From contig NZ_CP117425.1 of assembly GCF_030687295.1 (NCBI RefSeq), forward strand, positions 2,732,001 to 2,796,000: a stretch of DNA of 64,000 bases, written 5' to 3'. Numbering within the stretch: the stretch's first letter is position 1; each line of letters starts with the position of its first letter. The position numbers and the translations under genes are program-made. This document shows, piece by piece, positions 55,278 to 63,448 of this stretch. This DNA is from Pseudomonas beijingensis. GTDB lineage: Bacteria; Pseudomonadota; Gammaproteobacteria; Pseudomonadales; Pseudomonadaceae. A model generated the notes under the pieces. That model was not told the origin of the DNA. It searched no databases and saw only the letters and a program-made list of their open reading frames with translations.

Positions 55278-55397
55278 GTGGCGAGGGAGCTTGCTCCCGC
55301 TGGCCTGCGCAGCAGGCCCCGGCATTCCTCCAGGCAGACCGTATCGCCCGTTTTTGCGGCTGCTGCGCAGCCGAGCGGGAGCAAGCTCCCTCGCCAC
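55278..55397. repeat. REP pair (GGCGAGGGAGCTTGCTCCC type) inside the tandem block
   Basis: Left copy GTGGCGAGGGAGCTTGCTCC and right inverted copy, each with an extra inner palindrome (CCTGCGCAGCAGG and GCTGCTGCGCAGC). Confidence 0.9.
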
Positions 55398-55437
55398 GAT
55401 TGCCCGCGCTTTGCCGCAGAGATCCCATGTGGGAGCG

Positions 55438-55517
55438 AGCTTGCTCGCGATAGCGGTATATCGGTCGATATTAATGTTGGCTGACAGGGCCCCATCGCGA
55501 GCAAGCTCGCTCCCACA
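55438..55517. repeat. REP pair, unit 2 of the tandem block
   Basis: Near copy of the pair at 55138-55227, with a shared GCTGACAGGGCCCCATCGCG stretch (one base different in unit 1) before the right arm. Confidence 0.9.
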
Positions 55518-55577
55518 GGTTTTTCTGGCGTTCACACACTGATCGTTCCAGCCAACACACCGCTCTTGTGGCTGTGA

Positions 55578-55907
55578 TCAGTAATCATCGCCGCGGTCGG
55601 TCACATCCTTTTCGACGCTCGGCGCATTCGGGTCGTGGCCTTGGGGGAACTTGCCCTTGAGGTTCCAGGCAAACGCGATAATCTCGGCAATCGTGCGGTA
55701 CAGCTCTTCCGGGATGCTGTCCCCCAATTCCATCCGTGCCAGCAGCTTCACCAGTTCGGCATTTTCATAGATCGGTACTTCACTGTCCCGGGCGATCCGC
55801 AGGATTTCCTCGGCCAGGGCGTCGTCGCCCTTGGCGGTGAGGGTCGGGGCGTGGTGGCCGTCGTACTTGAGGGCGATGGCCTGGCGGGGTTCGGTGTGGG
55901 TTGTCAT
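55578..55907 (-). CDS. flhX: FlhB C-terminal-domain paralog (FlhX-like)
   Basis: This 109-residue soluble protein resembles only the cytoplasmic export-switch domain of FlhB: AIALKYDGHHAPTLTAKGDDALAEEILRIARDSEVPIYENAELVKLLARMELGDSIPEELYRTIAEIIAFAW. It starts after the place of the NPTH cleavage site, which is missing. Such short FlhB paralogs (FlhX) exist next to fliK-like genes in many proteobacteria and can partly replace the FlhB C-terminus. The ATG at 55907 overlaps the stop of the upstream FliK-like gene by 4 bases, so the two are coupled. Confidence 0.88.
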   Translation of the reverse strand: MTTHTEPRQAIALKYDGHHAPTLTAKGDDALAEEILRIARDSEVPIYENAELVKLLARMELGDSIPEELYRTIAEIIAFAWNLKGKFPQGHDPNAPSVEKDVTDRGDDY

Positions 55908-57475
55908 GCGGTTTCGTCCACCCAGCGTTGTTCCAGGCGAGTCTTGGGGCCTTGGGGCGGGGTGCCGAGGTGGCAGTCCAGGTCGCCGACGTTCAGGCCA
56001 CAGGTCACCAGGCGCTCGCGCAGTGCTGTCAGGTTGCTTTCGATCAGGCTCGCGGTGTACGGCCGTTCTGCCCACAATTGGCTGGACAGGCTGCCGCTGA
56101 GCAACTGGGCTTGAATCTGCAGCGGACCGAGCGGTTCCATATCAAACGCCAGCTCGACCCGCCAGAGCTGCTGTTTCGGCTCGCGTTCCTCTCGGCGTTC
56201 GTCGGGTTGTTCCCGGGGCGGGGTTTCCTCGCGCTGGAACTTGACCTGCAGCGGCACGATGTCCTGCAGGTTGCGCATCGGGATCTCCAACTGCCAGGTG
56301 CTCATCAACCGACCGTCGTCGGTCAGGCCGGTCTGTTCCAGGCTCGACAACTGATGGCTTTGCAGGCGCGACACGGCAGCGGCGGCCAGGCGCAGCAGGT
56401 GCTCCAGATCGCCTTCTTCGTTCTGCTCTTTCAGCAGGCGCGAGGGCAGCGGAAAACTGGTGGGTTGCGGCTTGGCGCTGACCTGACCGAGCATCCCCAA
56501 GGCACTACGGACGAAACTCGGCAGGGTCTGGGCCAGCGTATTGGCGGCAATGATGGCGCTGAGGTTGGTGGAGGCGGGCAGGGCCGGTGTCAGTTGGGCG
56601 ATCAGTTTCAGCAGGTCGCCTTTCATGTCCGGCGCCAGGCTCGGTGGCTGTCCGGCGAGCAATTTGCTTTCCAGGAACACACCGCTGGCGACCATGGCCT
56701 GGGCCAAGCCCTTGGGCGTGCTCAGTTGCTGGACGTCCGGCAGGCCAGCCAGCAAGCGAGTCACCGCGGCACGCAGCTCGGCGCCAGTGTCATCGGTGAC
56801 CGGCAGGTTTTGCAGGGCGGTGACCAGGCTGTCCAGGGAGCCCTGGCGGCTCACCTGGGTGACCAGTTGCTGGCTCACCGCCAGTTGCTCCTGGCGGTTG
56901 CTCAGGGGCACGAATTTCAACGTTTGGGCATCTTGCACCTGGGCGCTCAAGAGTGTGCCGATGCGCAGCGGTTGGGGGCTGTCGATGTCCAGGGTACTGC
57001 CGGCCTGGGCGGTATTGAGCAGGCTCACCAACGACCGATAGACCGCCGGCTGCCCGGGTAACGATGGCAACGCCTGGCTGGTCAACACCTTGCCTTGCAG
57101 CAACGTGCCGACCGGCATCTGCGCCGTGTCGATGCGCGTCAAGGTGGCGACGCTAGAGGCAACGGCCTGTTGCACGGCAATCGTCAGGTTGCTGGGGGAC
57201 GGTTGGGTTACGGCCAGGCTGGTGCCCTGGGGCAATGGCTGGGTGCTGGTGGCTTGCACGGTGGTCTGGCGACCGCTCTCCAGGGTGACCTTGAGCAGTA
57301 GCTGGAAAGTCTGGTCGGCCTGCTTGAGCGACAGCACTTCGGCCTGGGCGGTCTGGCCGGGGCCGATCAGCCCTGCGGCCGGTGCCAGCAATTTAAGCAG
57401 CTCGCCCGTCACCGCTGGCATACGCGTCGTTGCCGTGGCCTGGGGCAGCGGCAGGATGTTGATGTCGCCTGTCAT
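55904..57475 (-). CDS. Second FliK-like hook-length control protein
   Basis: The 523-residue product has a long helical/low-complexity N-terminal part (GDINILPLPQATATTRMPAVTGELLKLL) and a C-terminal domain like the FliK switch domain (LWRVELAFDMEPLGPLQIQAQLLSGSLSSQLWAERPYTASLIESNLTALRERLVTCGLNVGDLDCHLG). It differs strongly from FliK at 32232-33602. Being coupled to an FlhB C-terminal paralog, it may form a matching pair in export switching. Similar genes sit beside ccmA in P. aeruginosa. It is transcribed away from the ccm operon. Its exact role is unknown. Confidence 0.85.
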   Translation of the reverse strand: MTGDINILPLPQATATTRMPAVTGELLKLLAPAAGLIGPGQTAQAEVLSLKQADQTFQLLLKVTLESGRQTTVQATSTQPLPQGTSLAVTQPSPSNLTIAVQQAVASSVATLTRIDTAQMPVGTLLQGKVLTSQALPSLPGQPAVYRSLVSLLNTAQAGSTLDIDSPQPLRIGTLLSAQVQDAQTLKFVPLSNRQEQLAVSQQLVTQVSRQGSLDSLVTALQNLPVTDDTGAELRAAVTRLLAGLPDVQQLSTPKGLAQAMVASGVFLESKLLAGQPPSLAPDMKGDLLKLIAQLTPALPASTNLSAIIAANTLAQTLPSFVRSALGMLGQVSAKPQPTSFPLPSRLLKEQNEEGDLEHLLRLAAAAVSRLQSHQLSSLEQTGLTDDGRLMSTWQLEIPMRNLQDIVPLQVKFQREETPPREQPDERREEREPKQQLWRVELAFDMEPLGPLQIQAQLLSGSLSSQLWAERPYTASLIESNLTALRERLVTCGLNVGDLDCHLGTPPQGPKTRLEQRWVDETA

Positions 57476-57528
57476 CTGCGGTCTTTACCCTGGGAAAATA
57501 AGCCCTCTTTAGAGTAGGGCATCACATG

Positions 57529-57534
57529 TATAAT
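57529..57534 (+). promoter_or_regulatory. Possible -10 element upstream of the ccm operon
   Basis: TATAAT is a perfect sigma-70 -10 hexamer in the 199-base gap between the divergent fliK-like and ccmA genes. The -35 region 17 bases upstream (TCTTTA) is poor. It lies about 140 bases before ccmA. Confidence 0.4.
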
Positions 57535-57674
57535 GCCGCCCGTCTTTCAGGGAGTGGCGAAAACCTTGCAATTGTTTGACGCAGCTCTGTGGAACAGGCC
57601 GTCAAAGCATCTATGCTGCACCTCTTTAACGGCCGCTGCACCGCCGACTTGAACCGTATAAGGCCCGCGATCCC

Positions 57675-58310
57675 TTGACCAGTCCTCTCTTGCAAACCGT
57701 TGGCCTCGCCTGTGAGCGAGACTTGCGGCTGCTTTTCGAAAATCTCGAATTGAGACTCTCGCCTGGCGACATGGTGCAGATCAGTGGTCCCAACGGCAGC
57801 GGCAAGACCAGCCTGCTGCGTCTGCTCGCCGGGTTGATGCAGCCCACTGCGGGCCAAGTGTTGCTCAATGGCCAGTCCTTGCACAGCCAGCGCAGCGAAC
57901 TGGCCCGTAACCTGCTCTGGATCGGTCATGCCGCCGGGATCAAGGATTTGCTGACCCCCGAAGAAAACCTCAGTTGGCTCTGCGCGCTGCATACGCCCGC
58001 CGGGCGCGAGGCGATCTGGCAGGCGTTGGCGGCGGTTGGGCTGCGCGGCTTCGAGGATGTGCCGAGCCACACCCTGTCCGCCGGCCAGCAACGCCGCGTG
58101 GCCCTGGCGCGCCTGTATCTGGACAGCCCACCGCTGTGGATTCTTGACGAGCCGTTCACCGCCCTGGACAAGCAGGGCGTCGCGCAGCTCGAGGAACACC
58201 TGGCCCGGCACTGTGAAAACGGCGGCACGGTGCTCTTGACCACCCACCACACGCTGGCGCGGATGCCGTCCGGTTATCGCAACATCGATCTGGGGAACTG
58301 GGCCGTATGA
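57675..58310 (+). CDS. ccmA: Heme exporter ATPase CcmA
   Basis: CcmA is the ABC ATPase that with CcmB and CcmC releases holo-CcmE during cytochrome c maturation. The 211-residue protein has Walker [10 protein letters not shown], signature [14 protein letters not shown] and Walker [13 protein letters not shown], with a switch His in LLTTHH. The start is probably TTG 57675, giving [23 protein letters not shown]; no ATG is in a suitable place. Its stop overlaps ccmB by 4 bases. Confidence 0.95.
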   Translation: MTSPLLQTVGLACERDLRLLFENLELRLSPGDMVQISGPNGSGKTSLLRLLAGLMQPTAGQVLLNGQSLHSQRSELARNLLWIGHAAGIKDLLTPEENLSWLCALHTPAGREAIWQALAAVGLRGFEDVPSHTLSAGQQRRVALARLYLDSPPLWILDEPFTALDKQGVAQLEEHLARHCENGGTVLLTTHHTLARMPSGYRNIDLGNWAV

Positions 58311-58978
58311 GTGTGTTTGGCCTGTTGCTGGCCCGCGAGGCGCGCCTGCTCTTTCGTCGTCCGGCCGAATTGGCCAATCCGCTGGTGTTCTTCGCGATCG
58401 TCATCGCGTTGTTCCCATTGGCGGTCGGTCCGGAGACTCAATTGTTGCAAACCTTGTCCCCGGGACTGGTCTGGGTGGCTGCGCTTTTATCGGTCCTGCT
58501 CTCGCTGGACGGGCTTTTCCGCAGTGATTTCGAAGATGGTTCACTGGAACAGTGGGTCCTTTCGTCGCACCCCCTGGCCCTTCTGGTTTTGGCCAAGGTA
58601 CTGGCACACTGGGTTTTTTCCGGGCTGGCACTGGTACTGCTCTCGCCGCTGCTGGCGATGATGCTGGGCTTGCCCGCCGCGTGCATGCCGGTGCTGCTGG
58701 TGTCGCTGCTGCTGGGCACGCCGGTGCTGAGCCTGCTCGGTGCGGTGGGCGCGGCGTTGACGGTGGGCTTGAAGCGCGGTGGCCTGTTGTTGGCGCTGCT
58801 GATCCTGCCCTTGTATATCCCGGTGCTGATCCTGGGCAGTGGTGCCTTGCAAGCGGCGTTGCAAGGCATGCCCGCGACCGGTTATCTGCTGTGGTGGCTT
58901 GGGAGCCTGACCGCCCTGGCGATAACCCTGACACCCTTTGCAATAGCCGCTGGCCTGAAGATCAGCGTCGGCGAATAA
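58307..58978 (+). CDS. ccmB: Heme exporter membrane protein CcmB
   Basis: CcmB is the membrane partner of CcmA. The 223-residue protein has about six spans and the conserved N-terminus [40 protein letters not shown], then [26 protein letters not shown]. The ATG lies inside the ccmA stop. After the stop, 94 bases with two inverted repeats precede ccmC. Confidence 0.96.
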   Translation: MSVFGLLLAREARLLFRRPAELANPLVFFAIVIALFPLAVGPETQLLQTLSPGLVWVAALLSVLLSLDGLFRSDFEDGSLEQWVLSSHPLALLVLAKVLAHWVFSGLALVLLSPLLAMMLGLPAACMPVLLVSLLLGTPVLSLLGAVGAALTVGLKRGGLLLALLILPLYIPVLILGSGALQAALQGMPATGYLLWWLGSLTALAITLTPFAIAAGLKISVGE

Positions 58979-58988
58979 TAATGAGGCC

Positions 58989-59053
58989 TGGTCAAGAATT
59001 GACCACTTCTGCGGAAGTTAAGGCAGACCTGGCGGCTCGTGATGACGAGCCGC
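58989..59053 (+). promoter_or_regulatory. Two inverted repeats between ccmB and ccmC
   Basis: TGGTCAAGAATTGACCA (58989-59005) is a palindrome with 7-bp arms. GCGGCTCGT (59032-59040) pairs perfectly with ACGAGCCGC (59045-59053) around a GATG loop. No T tract follows, so this is not a terminator. The hairpin ends 20 bases before ATG 59073. A small open frame of 26 codons (58981-59061) covers both. The first repeat resembles a FleQ box but is one base shorter. Confidence 0.6.
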
Positions 59054-59072
59054 AACCGTGATGGAAACTGCA

Positions 59073-59828
59073 ATGAACTGGACCTGGTTTCATAAGCTCG
59101 GCTCACCCAAGTGGTTCTATGGCATCAGCGGCAAGATGCTGCCCTGGTTGAGCGTCGCCGCCCTGTTGCTGATCGGCACCGGCCTGGTCTGGGGCCTGGC
59201 TTTCGCGCCGCCGGATTACCAGCAGGGCAACAGCTTCCGCATCATCTATATCCATGTGCCCACGGCGATGCTGGCCCAGTCGGTCTACGTGATGTTGGCG
59301 ATCTGCGGCGTGGTCGGGCTGGTGTGGAAGATGAAGCTGGCCGACGTGGCCCTGCAATGCGCCGCGCCCATCGGCGCCTGGATGACCGCCGTGGCGCTGG
59401 TCACCGGGGCCATCTGGGGCAAGCCGACCTGGGGTTCGTGGTGGGTCTGGGATGCGCGACTGACGTCGATGCTGATCCTGCTGTTCCTGTACTTCGGTCT
59501 TATTGCGCTGGGCAACGCCATCAGCAATCGTGACAGTGCCGCCAAGGCCTGCGCGGTGCTGGCGATTGTCGGCGTGATCAACATCCCGATCATCAAGTAC
59601 TCGGTGGAGTGGTGGAACACCCTGCACCAGGGCGCGACGTTCACCCTCACCGAAAAACCGGCGATGCCCGTCGAAATGTGGCTGCCGCTGTTGCTGACGG
59701 TGCTGGGCTTCTACTGTTTCTTCGGCACGGTGCTATTGCTGCGCATGCGCCTGGAAGTGCTCAAGCGCGAGTCCCGGGCCAGTTGGGTGAAGGCCGAAGT
59801 GCAGAACAGCCTGGAGGCCGCTCGATGA
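59073..59828 (+). CDS. ccmC: Heme-handling protein CcmC
   Basis: CcmC loads heme onto CcmE at the periplasmic face. The 251-residue protein has six spans and the tryptophan-rich heme site [20 protein letters not shown]. Conserved His residues are in [12 protein letters not shown] and [14 protein letters not shown] 59073 gives the family start [20 protein letters not shown] 59061 and GTG 59058 are in frame but lack conserved sequence. The stop overlaps the ccmD start by 4 bases. Confidence 0.96.
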   Translation: MNWTWFHKLGSPKWFYGISGKMLPWLSVAALLLIGTGLVWGLAFAPPDYQQGNSFRIIYIHVPTAMLAQSVYVMLAICGVVGLVWKMKLADVALQCAAPIGAWMTAVALVTGAIWGKPTWGSWWVWDARLTSMLILLFLYFGLIALGNAISNRDSAAKACAVLAIVGVINIPIIKYSVEWWNTLHQGATFTLTEKPAMPVEMWLPLLLTVLGFYCFFGTVLLLRMRLEVLKRESRASWVKAEVQNSLEAAR

Positions 59829-60001
59829 GTTTCGCTTCATTCGGCGATTTCCTCGCCATGGGCCATCATGGCCTGTATGTCTGGTCCGCCTATGGCATTT
59901 GCCTGGCGGTGCTGGGCCTCAACGTGGCGGTGCCGATCCTGGCCCGCAAGCGGTATCTGCAACAAGAGGCGCGTCGTCTGCGCCGGGAGAACGGTCAGTG
60001 A
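59825..60001 (+). CDS. ccmD: Heme exporter subunit CcmD
   Basis: CcmD is a small single-span protein that helps release holo-CcmE. The 58-residue product reads [20 protein letters not shown], then a hydrophobic segment [19 protein letters not shown] and a basic tail with [17 protein letters not shown]. It overlaps ccmC upstream (ATGA) and ccmE downstream (GTGA). Its size and order fit the family exactly. Confidence 0.94.
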   Translation: MSFASFGDFLAMGHHGLYVWSAYGICLAVLGLNVAVPILARKRYLQQEARRLRRENGQ

Positions 60002-60453
60002 ATCCGCTTCGCAAAAAACGTCTTGTCATCATTCTGGCGATCCTGGTGGGTGTCGGTGCCGCGGTCGCCCTGGCCCTGAGCGCCCTGCAGCAGAACATCA
60101 ATCTGTTCTACACCCCGACCCAGATCGCCAACGGCGAAGCGCCGAAAGACACGCGTATCCGCGCTGGCGGCATGGTGGAAAAAGGCTCGCTGGTGCGTTC
60201 CGGGGATTCGCTGGACGTTAAATTCAATGTCACCGACTTCAGCAAGACCGTGACCATCACCTATCGCGGCATCCTCCCGGACCTGTTCCGCGAAGGGCAG
60301 GGCATCGTCGCCCTGGGCAAGCTCAACGCCGATGGCGTGGTGGTGGCCGACGAAGTGCTGGCCAAGCACGACGAAAAATACATGCCGCCGGAAGTGACCA
60401 AGGCCTTGAAAGACAGCGGCCAGTCGGCGCCCGCTCCCGTGAAGGAGGGCTGA
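59998..60453 (+). CDS. ccmE: Periplasmic heme chaperone CcmE
   Basis: CcmE binds heme covalently and passes it to the CcmF/H ligase. The 151-residue protein has an N-terminal anchor ([23 protein letters not shown]) and a beta-barrel domain with the heme-binding His124 and Tyr128 in [10 protein letters not shown]. The start is GTG 59998, overlapping the ccmD stop; it reads [13 protein letters not shown], as in relatives. ccmF begins 3 bp after its stop. Confidence 0.96.
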   Translation: MNPLRKKRLVIILAILVGVGAAVALALSALQQNINLFYTPTQIANGEAPKDTRIRAGGMVEKGSLVRSGDSLDVKFNVTDFSKTVTITYRGILPDLFREGQGIVALGKLNADGVVVADEVLAKHDEKYMPPEVTKALKDSGQSAPAPVKEG

Positions 60454-60456
60454 TCG

Positions 60457-62445
60457 ATGACTACCGGCATCTTTATTCCCGAGTTGGGCCACCTGGCGAT
60501 GATCCTGGCCCTGTGTTTCTCCCTGGTACAGGCCGTGGTGCCTTTGCTCGGGGCCTGGCGCGGCGACCGCTTGTGGATGAGCCTGGCCCAGCCGGCGGCG
60601 TGGGGGCAGTTCGCCTTCATGCTGTTCGCCTTTGGTTGCCTGACCTATGCGTTCATGGCCGACGACTTTTCCGTGGAGTACGTCGCCAGCAACTCCAACA
60701 GCGCCTTGCCCTGGTACTACAAGTTCAGCGCCGTGTGGGGCGCCCACGAAGGCTCGCTGTTGCTTTGGGCGTTGATCCTTGCCGGCTGGACCTTCGCGGT
60801 CTCGGTGTTTTCCCGGCAGTTGCCTCAGGTGATGCTGGCCCGTGTGCTGGCGGTGATGGGCATGATCAGCACCGGTTTCCTGCTGTTCCTGATCGTCACG
60901 TCCAACCCGTTCAAGCGCATCCTGCCGCAGATGCCGATGGATGGTCGCGACCTCAACCCATTGCTGCAAGACATCGGCCTGATCGTTCACCCGCCGATGC
61001 TCTACATGGGCTACGTCGGTTTTTCCGTGGCCTTCGCCTTCGCCATCGCTGCGTTGCTTGGCGGTCGCCTCGACGCCGCGTGGGCACGCTGGTCGCGCCC
61101 GTGGACCATCGTCGCCTGGGCCTTCCTCGGCATCGGCATCACCCTCGGTTCGTGGTGGGCCTACTACGAACTCGGTTGGGGCGGCTGGTGGTTCTGGGAC
61201 CCGGTGGAAAACGCCTCGTTCATGCCCTGGTTGGTGGGCACGGCGCTGATCCACTCCCTGGCCGTCACGGAAAAGCGCGGGGTGTTCAAGAGCTGGACCG
61301 TGCTGCTGGCCATCGCGGCGTTCTCCCTGAGCCTGCTGGGAACGTTCCTGGTGCGTTCCGGCGTGCTGACCTCGGTGCATGCCTTCGCCTCGGACCCTGA
61401 GCGTGGGGTGTTCATCCTGATGTTCCTGCTGTTCGTCGTCGGTGGTTCGCTGACGCTGTTCGCCCTGCGTGCGCCGGTGGTCAAGAGCCAGGTCGGCTTC
61501 AACCTCTGGTCACGGGAAACCCTGCTGCTGGGCAACAACCTGGTGCTGGTGGTGGCCGCGTCGATGATCCTGCTGGGGACGTTGTACCCGCTGGTGCTCG
61601 ATGCGCTGTCCGGCGCCAAGCTGTCAGTCGGCCCGCCGTACTTCAACGCGTTGTTCATCCCGCTGATGGCGATCCTGATGGTGGTGATGGCCATCGGTAT
61701 GCTGGTGCGCTGGAAAGACACTCCGGTCAAGTGGCTGCTGGGCATGTTGACCCCGGTGCTGCTGGGCACGGCCGCCCTGGCCGTGGTGGCCGGCGTGGCC
61801 TATGGCGACTTCAACTGGGCGGTGCTGGCGACGTTCGTGCTGGCGGCCTGGGTGTTGCTGGCCGGTGTCCGGGACATCTTCGACAAGACCCGCCACAAAG
61901 GCCTGATCAAAGGCCTGCCGACCCTGACCCGCAGTTACTGGGGCATGCAGATCGCTCACCTGGGCATCGCTGTCTGCGCGTTGGGCGTGGTGCTGTCCAG
62001 CCAGAACAGCGCCGAGCGTGACCTGCGCCTGGCGCCGGGCGAGTCCATGGACCTGGGGGGCTACCAGTTCGTGTTCGAGGGCGCCAAACATTTCGAGGGG
62101 CCGAATTTCACGTCCGACAAGGGCACCGTACGGGTCATTCGCAACGGTCAGGAAATCACCGTACTGCATCCGGAAAAACGCCTCTACACCGTGCAGAACT
62201 CGGTCATGACCGAAGCCGGGATCGATGCCGGTTTCACCCGCGACCTCTACGTGGCGCTGGGCGAATCCCTGGGTGATGGCGCGTGGGCGGTGCGGGTCCA
62301 CGTCAAGCCGTTCGTGCGCTGGATCTGGTTCGGTGGCTTGCTCACCGGCCTGGGTGGGATGCTGGCGGCGCTGGATCGGCGTTATCGAGTCAAGGTGAAA
62401 AACCGGGTGCGTGAAGCCCTGGGCGTGACGGGAGCCACTGCATGA
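60457..62445 (+). CDS. ccmF: Cytochrome c heme lyase subunit CcmF
   Basis: CcmF is the main subunit of the heme ligase that attaches heme to apocytochrome c. The 662-residue polytopic protein has the WWD motif GWGGWWFWDPVENASFMPW and conserved His residues around GAHEGSLLLW and IVHPPMLYMGYVG. About 15 spans and a periplasmic domain (LAPGESMDLGGYQFVFEGAKH) are visible. Length is typical. It overlaps ccmG by 4 bases. Confidence 0.97.
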   Translation: MTTGIFIPELGHLAMILALCFSLVQAVVPLLGAWRGDRLWMSLAQPAAWGQFAFMLFAFGCLTYAFMADDFSVEYVASNSNSALPWYYKFSAVWGAHEGSLLLWALILAGWTFAVSVFSRQLPQVMLARVLAVMGMISTGFLLFLIVTSNPFKRILPQMPMDGRDLNPLLQDIGLIVHPPMLYMGYVGFSVAFAFAIAALLGGRLDAAWARWSRPWTIVAWAFLGIGITLGSWWAYYELGWGGWWFWDPVENASFMPWLVGTALIHSLAVTEKRGVFKSWTVLLAIAAFSLSLLGTFLVRSGVLTSVHAFASDPERGVFILMFLLFVVGGSLTLFALRAPVVKSQVGFNLWSRETLLLGNNLVLVVAASMILLGTLYPLVLDALSGAKLSVGPPYFNALFIPLMAILMVVMAIGMLVRWKDTPVKWLLGMLTPVLLGTAALAVVAGVAYGDFNWAVLATFVLAAWVLLAGVRDIFDKTRHKGLIKGLPTLTRSYWGMQIAHLGIAVCALGVVLSSQNSAERDLRLAPGESMDLGGYQFVFEGAKHFEGPNFTSDKGTVRVIRNGQEITVLHPEKRLYTVQNSVMTEAGIDAGFTRDLYVALGESLGDGAWAVRVHVKPFVRWIWFGGLLTGLGGMLAALDRRYRVKVKNRVREALGVTGATA

Positions 62446-62978
62446 AACGTTGGTTGATGGTGTTGCCGCTGGCGCTGTTCCTGTTGATGGCGGTGTTTTT
62501 GTACCGGGGGCTGTATTTGAACCCGAGCGAATTGCCTTCGGCGATGATCGGCAAGCCGTTCCCGGAGTTTTCCCTGCCCTCGGTGCAAGGTGACAAGACC
62601 CTGACCCGCGCCGACCTGCTGGGCAAGCCGGCGCTGGTCAACGTATGGGGCACCTGGTGCATCTCCTGCCGGGTCGAGCACCCGGTGCTGAACAAGCTGG
62701 CCCAGAACGGCGTGGTGATTTACGGCGTCAATTACAAGGACGTCAATGCCGATGCCTTGAAGTGGCTGGCCGAGTTCCACAATCCGTATCAATTGGACAT
62801 TCGTGACGAAGACGGCTCCCTGGGCCTGAATCTGGGCGTTTATGGCGCACCGGAAACCTTCTTCATCGATGCCAAGGGCGTGATCCGCGACAAGTTCGTC
62901 GGTGTGATCGACGAACAGGTCTGGCGCGAGAAGTTGGCCGCCAAGTACCAGGCCCTGGTGGACGAGGCCAAGCCATGA
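62442..62978 (+). CDS. ccmG: Periplasmic thioredoxin CcmG (DsbE)
   Basis: CcmG keeps the cysteines of apocytochrome c reduced. The 178-residue protein has an N-terminal membrane anchor (WLMVLPLALFLLMAVFLYRG) and a thioredoxin domain with active-site C73-I-S-C76 in VWGTWCISCRVEHP. The cis-Pro region is GVYGAPETFFID. It overlaps ccmF and ccmH by 4 bases each. Confidence 0.96.
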   Translation: MKRWLMVLPLALFLLMAVFLYRGLYLNPSELPSAMIGKPFPEFSLPSVQGDKTLTRADLLGKPALVNVWGTWCISCRVEHPVLNKLAQNGVVIYGVNYKDVNADALKWLAEFHNPYQLDIRDEDGSLGLNLGVYGAPETFFIDAKGVIRDKFVGVIDEQVWREKLAAKYQALVDEAKP

Positions 62979-63448
62979 AGCGCTGGTTAGCCGCCGCCAT
63001 CCTCGGTTTGAGCCTGGTCGGTGTGGCGCAGGCCGCCATCGACACCTACGAATTTGCCAACGATGGCGAGCGCGAGCGGTTTCGCGAACTGACCAAGGAA
63101 CTGCGCTGCCCCAAGTGCCAGAACCAGGACATCGCCGACTCCAACGCCCCGATTGCCGCCGACCTGCGCAAGGAAATCTTTCGCATGCTCGGCGAGGGCA
63201 AGGACAACCAGCAGATCATCGACTTCATGGTCGATCGCTACGGTGAGTTCGTGCGCTACAACCCCGCCCTGTCCTCCAAGACCGCGCTGCTCTGGTTCGG
63301 CCCCGCCGGGCTGTTGCTTGGTGGTTTCGTGCTCATCGCGGTGATCGTCCGTCGGCGCCGGGTCCAGCGCACGGCCGCCCCGGACACGCTTTCTGTCGAA
63401 GAGCGCCAGCGCCTCGACCAACTGTTGGATAAAACCAAGCATGATTGA
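62975..63448 (+). CDS. ccmH: Cytochrome c biogenesis protein CcmH
   Basis: CcmH is the membrane-anchored thiol protein that works with CcmF and CcmG. The 157-residue protein has a signal peptide ([18 protein letters not shown]), the motif LRCPKCQNQ with C45 and C48, and a C-terminal span ([22 protein letters not shown]) with a basic tail. It lacks the TPR part found in fused enteric CcmH, which is supplied here by the separate ccmI gene. It overlaps ccmI by 8 bases. Confidence 0.96.
   Translation: MKRWLAAAILGLSLVGVAQAAIDTYEFANDGERERFRELTKELRCPKCQNQDIADSNAPIAADLRKEIFRMLGEGKDNQQIIDFMVDRYGEFVRYNPALSSKTALLWFGPAGLLLGGFVLIAVIVRRRRVQRTAAPDTLSVEERQRLDQLLDKTKHD

Larger units (their letters stand above)
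55117..55577. repeat. Imperfect tandem duplication made of REP elements
   Basis: The 461-base interval between the DUF2802 gene and the reverse-strand FlhB-like gene has no coding sequence. It consists of a unit of about 300 bases followed by a second, shortened unit. The first GGGAGCGAGC-type REP pair (55138-55227) recurs at 55438-55517 with nearly the same spacer. The following text also recurs: ACAGGTTTTTCTGG, then TTCCAGCCAA and CACCG. Unit 1 also contains a GGCGAGGGAG-type pair, which is absent from unit 2. Confidence 0.85.

Noticed and set aside
55117..55577. CRISPR-like repeat array
   Set aside because: The repeats are inverted REP pairs of uneven spacing, without uniform spacers or cas genes.
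58981..59061. 26-codon open frame between ccmB and ccmC
   Set aside because: It has no ribosome site and its sequence is better explained by the two inverted repeats; not called as a gene.
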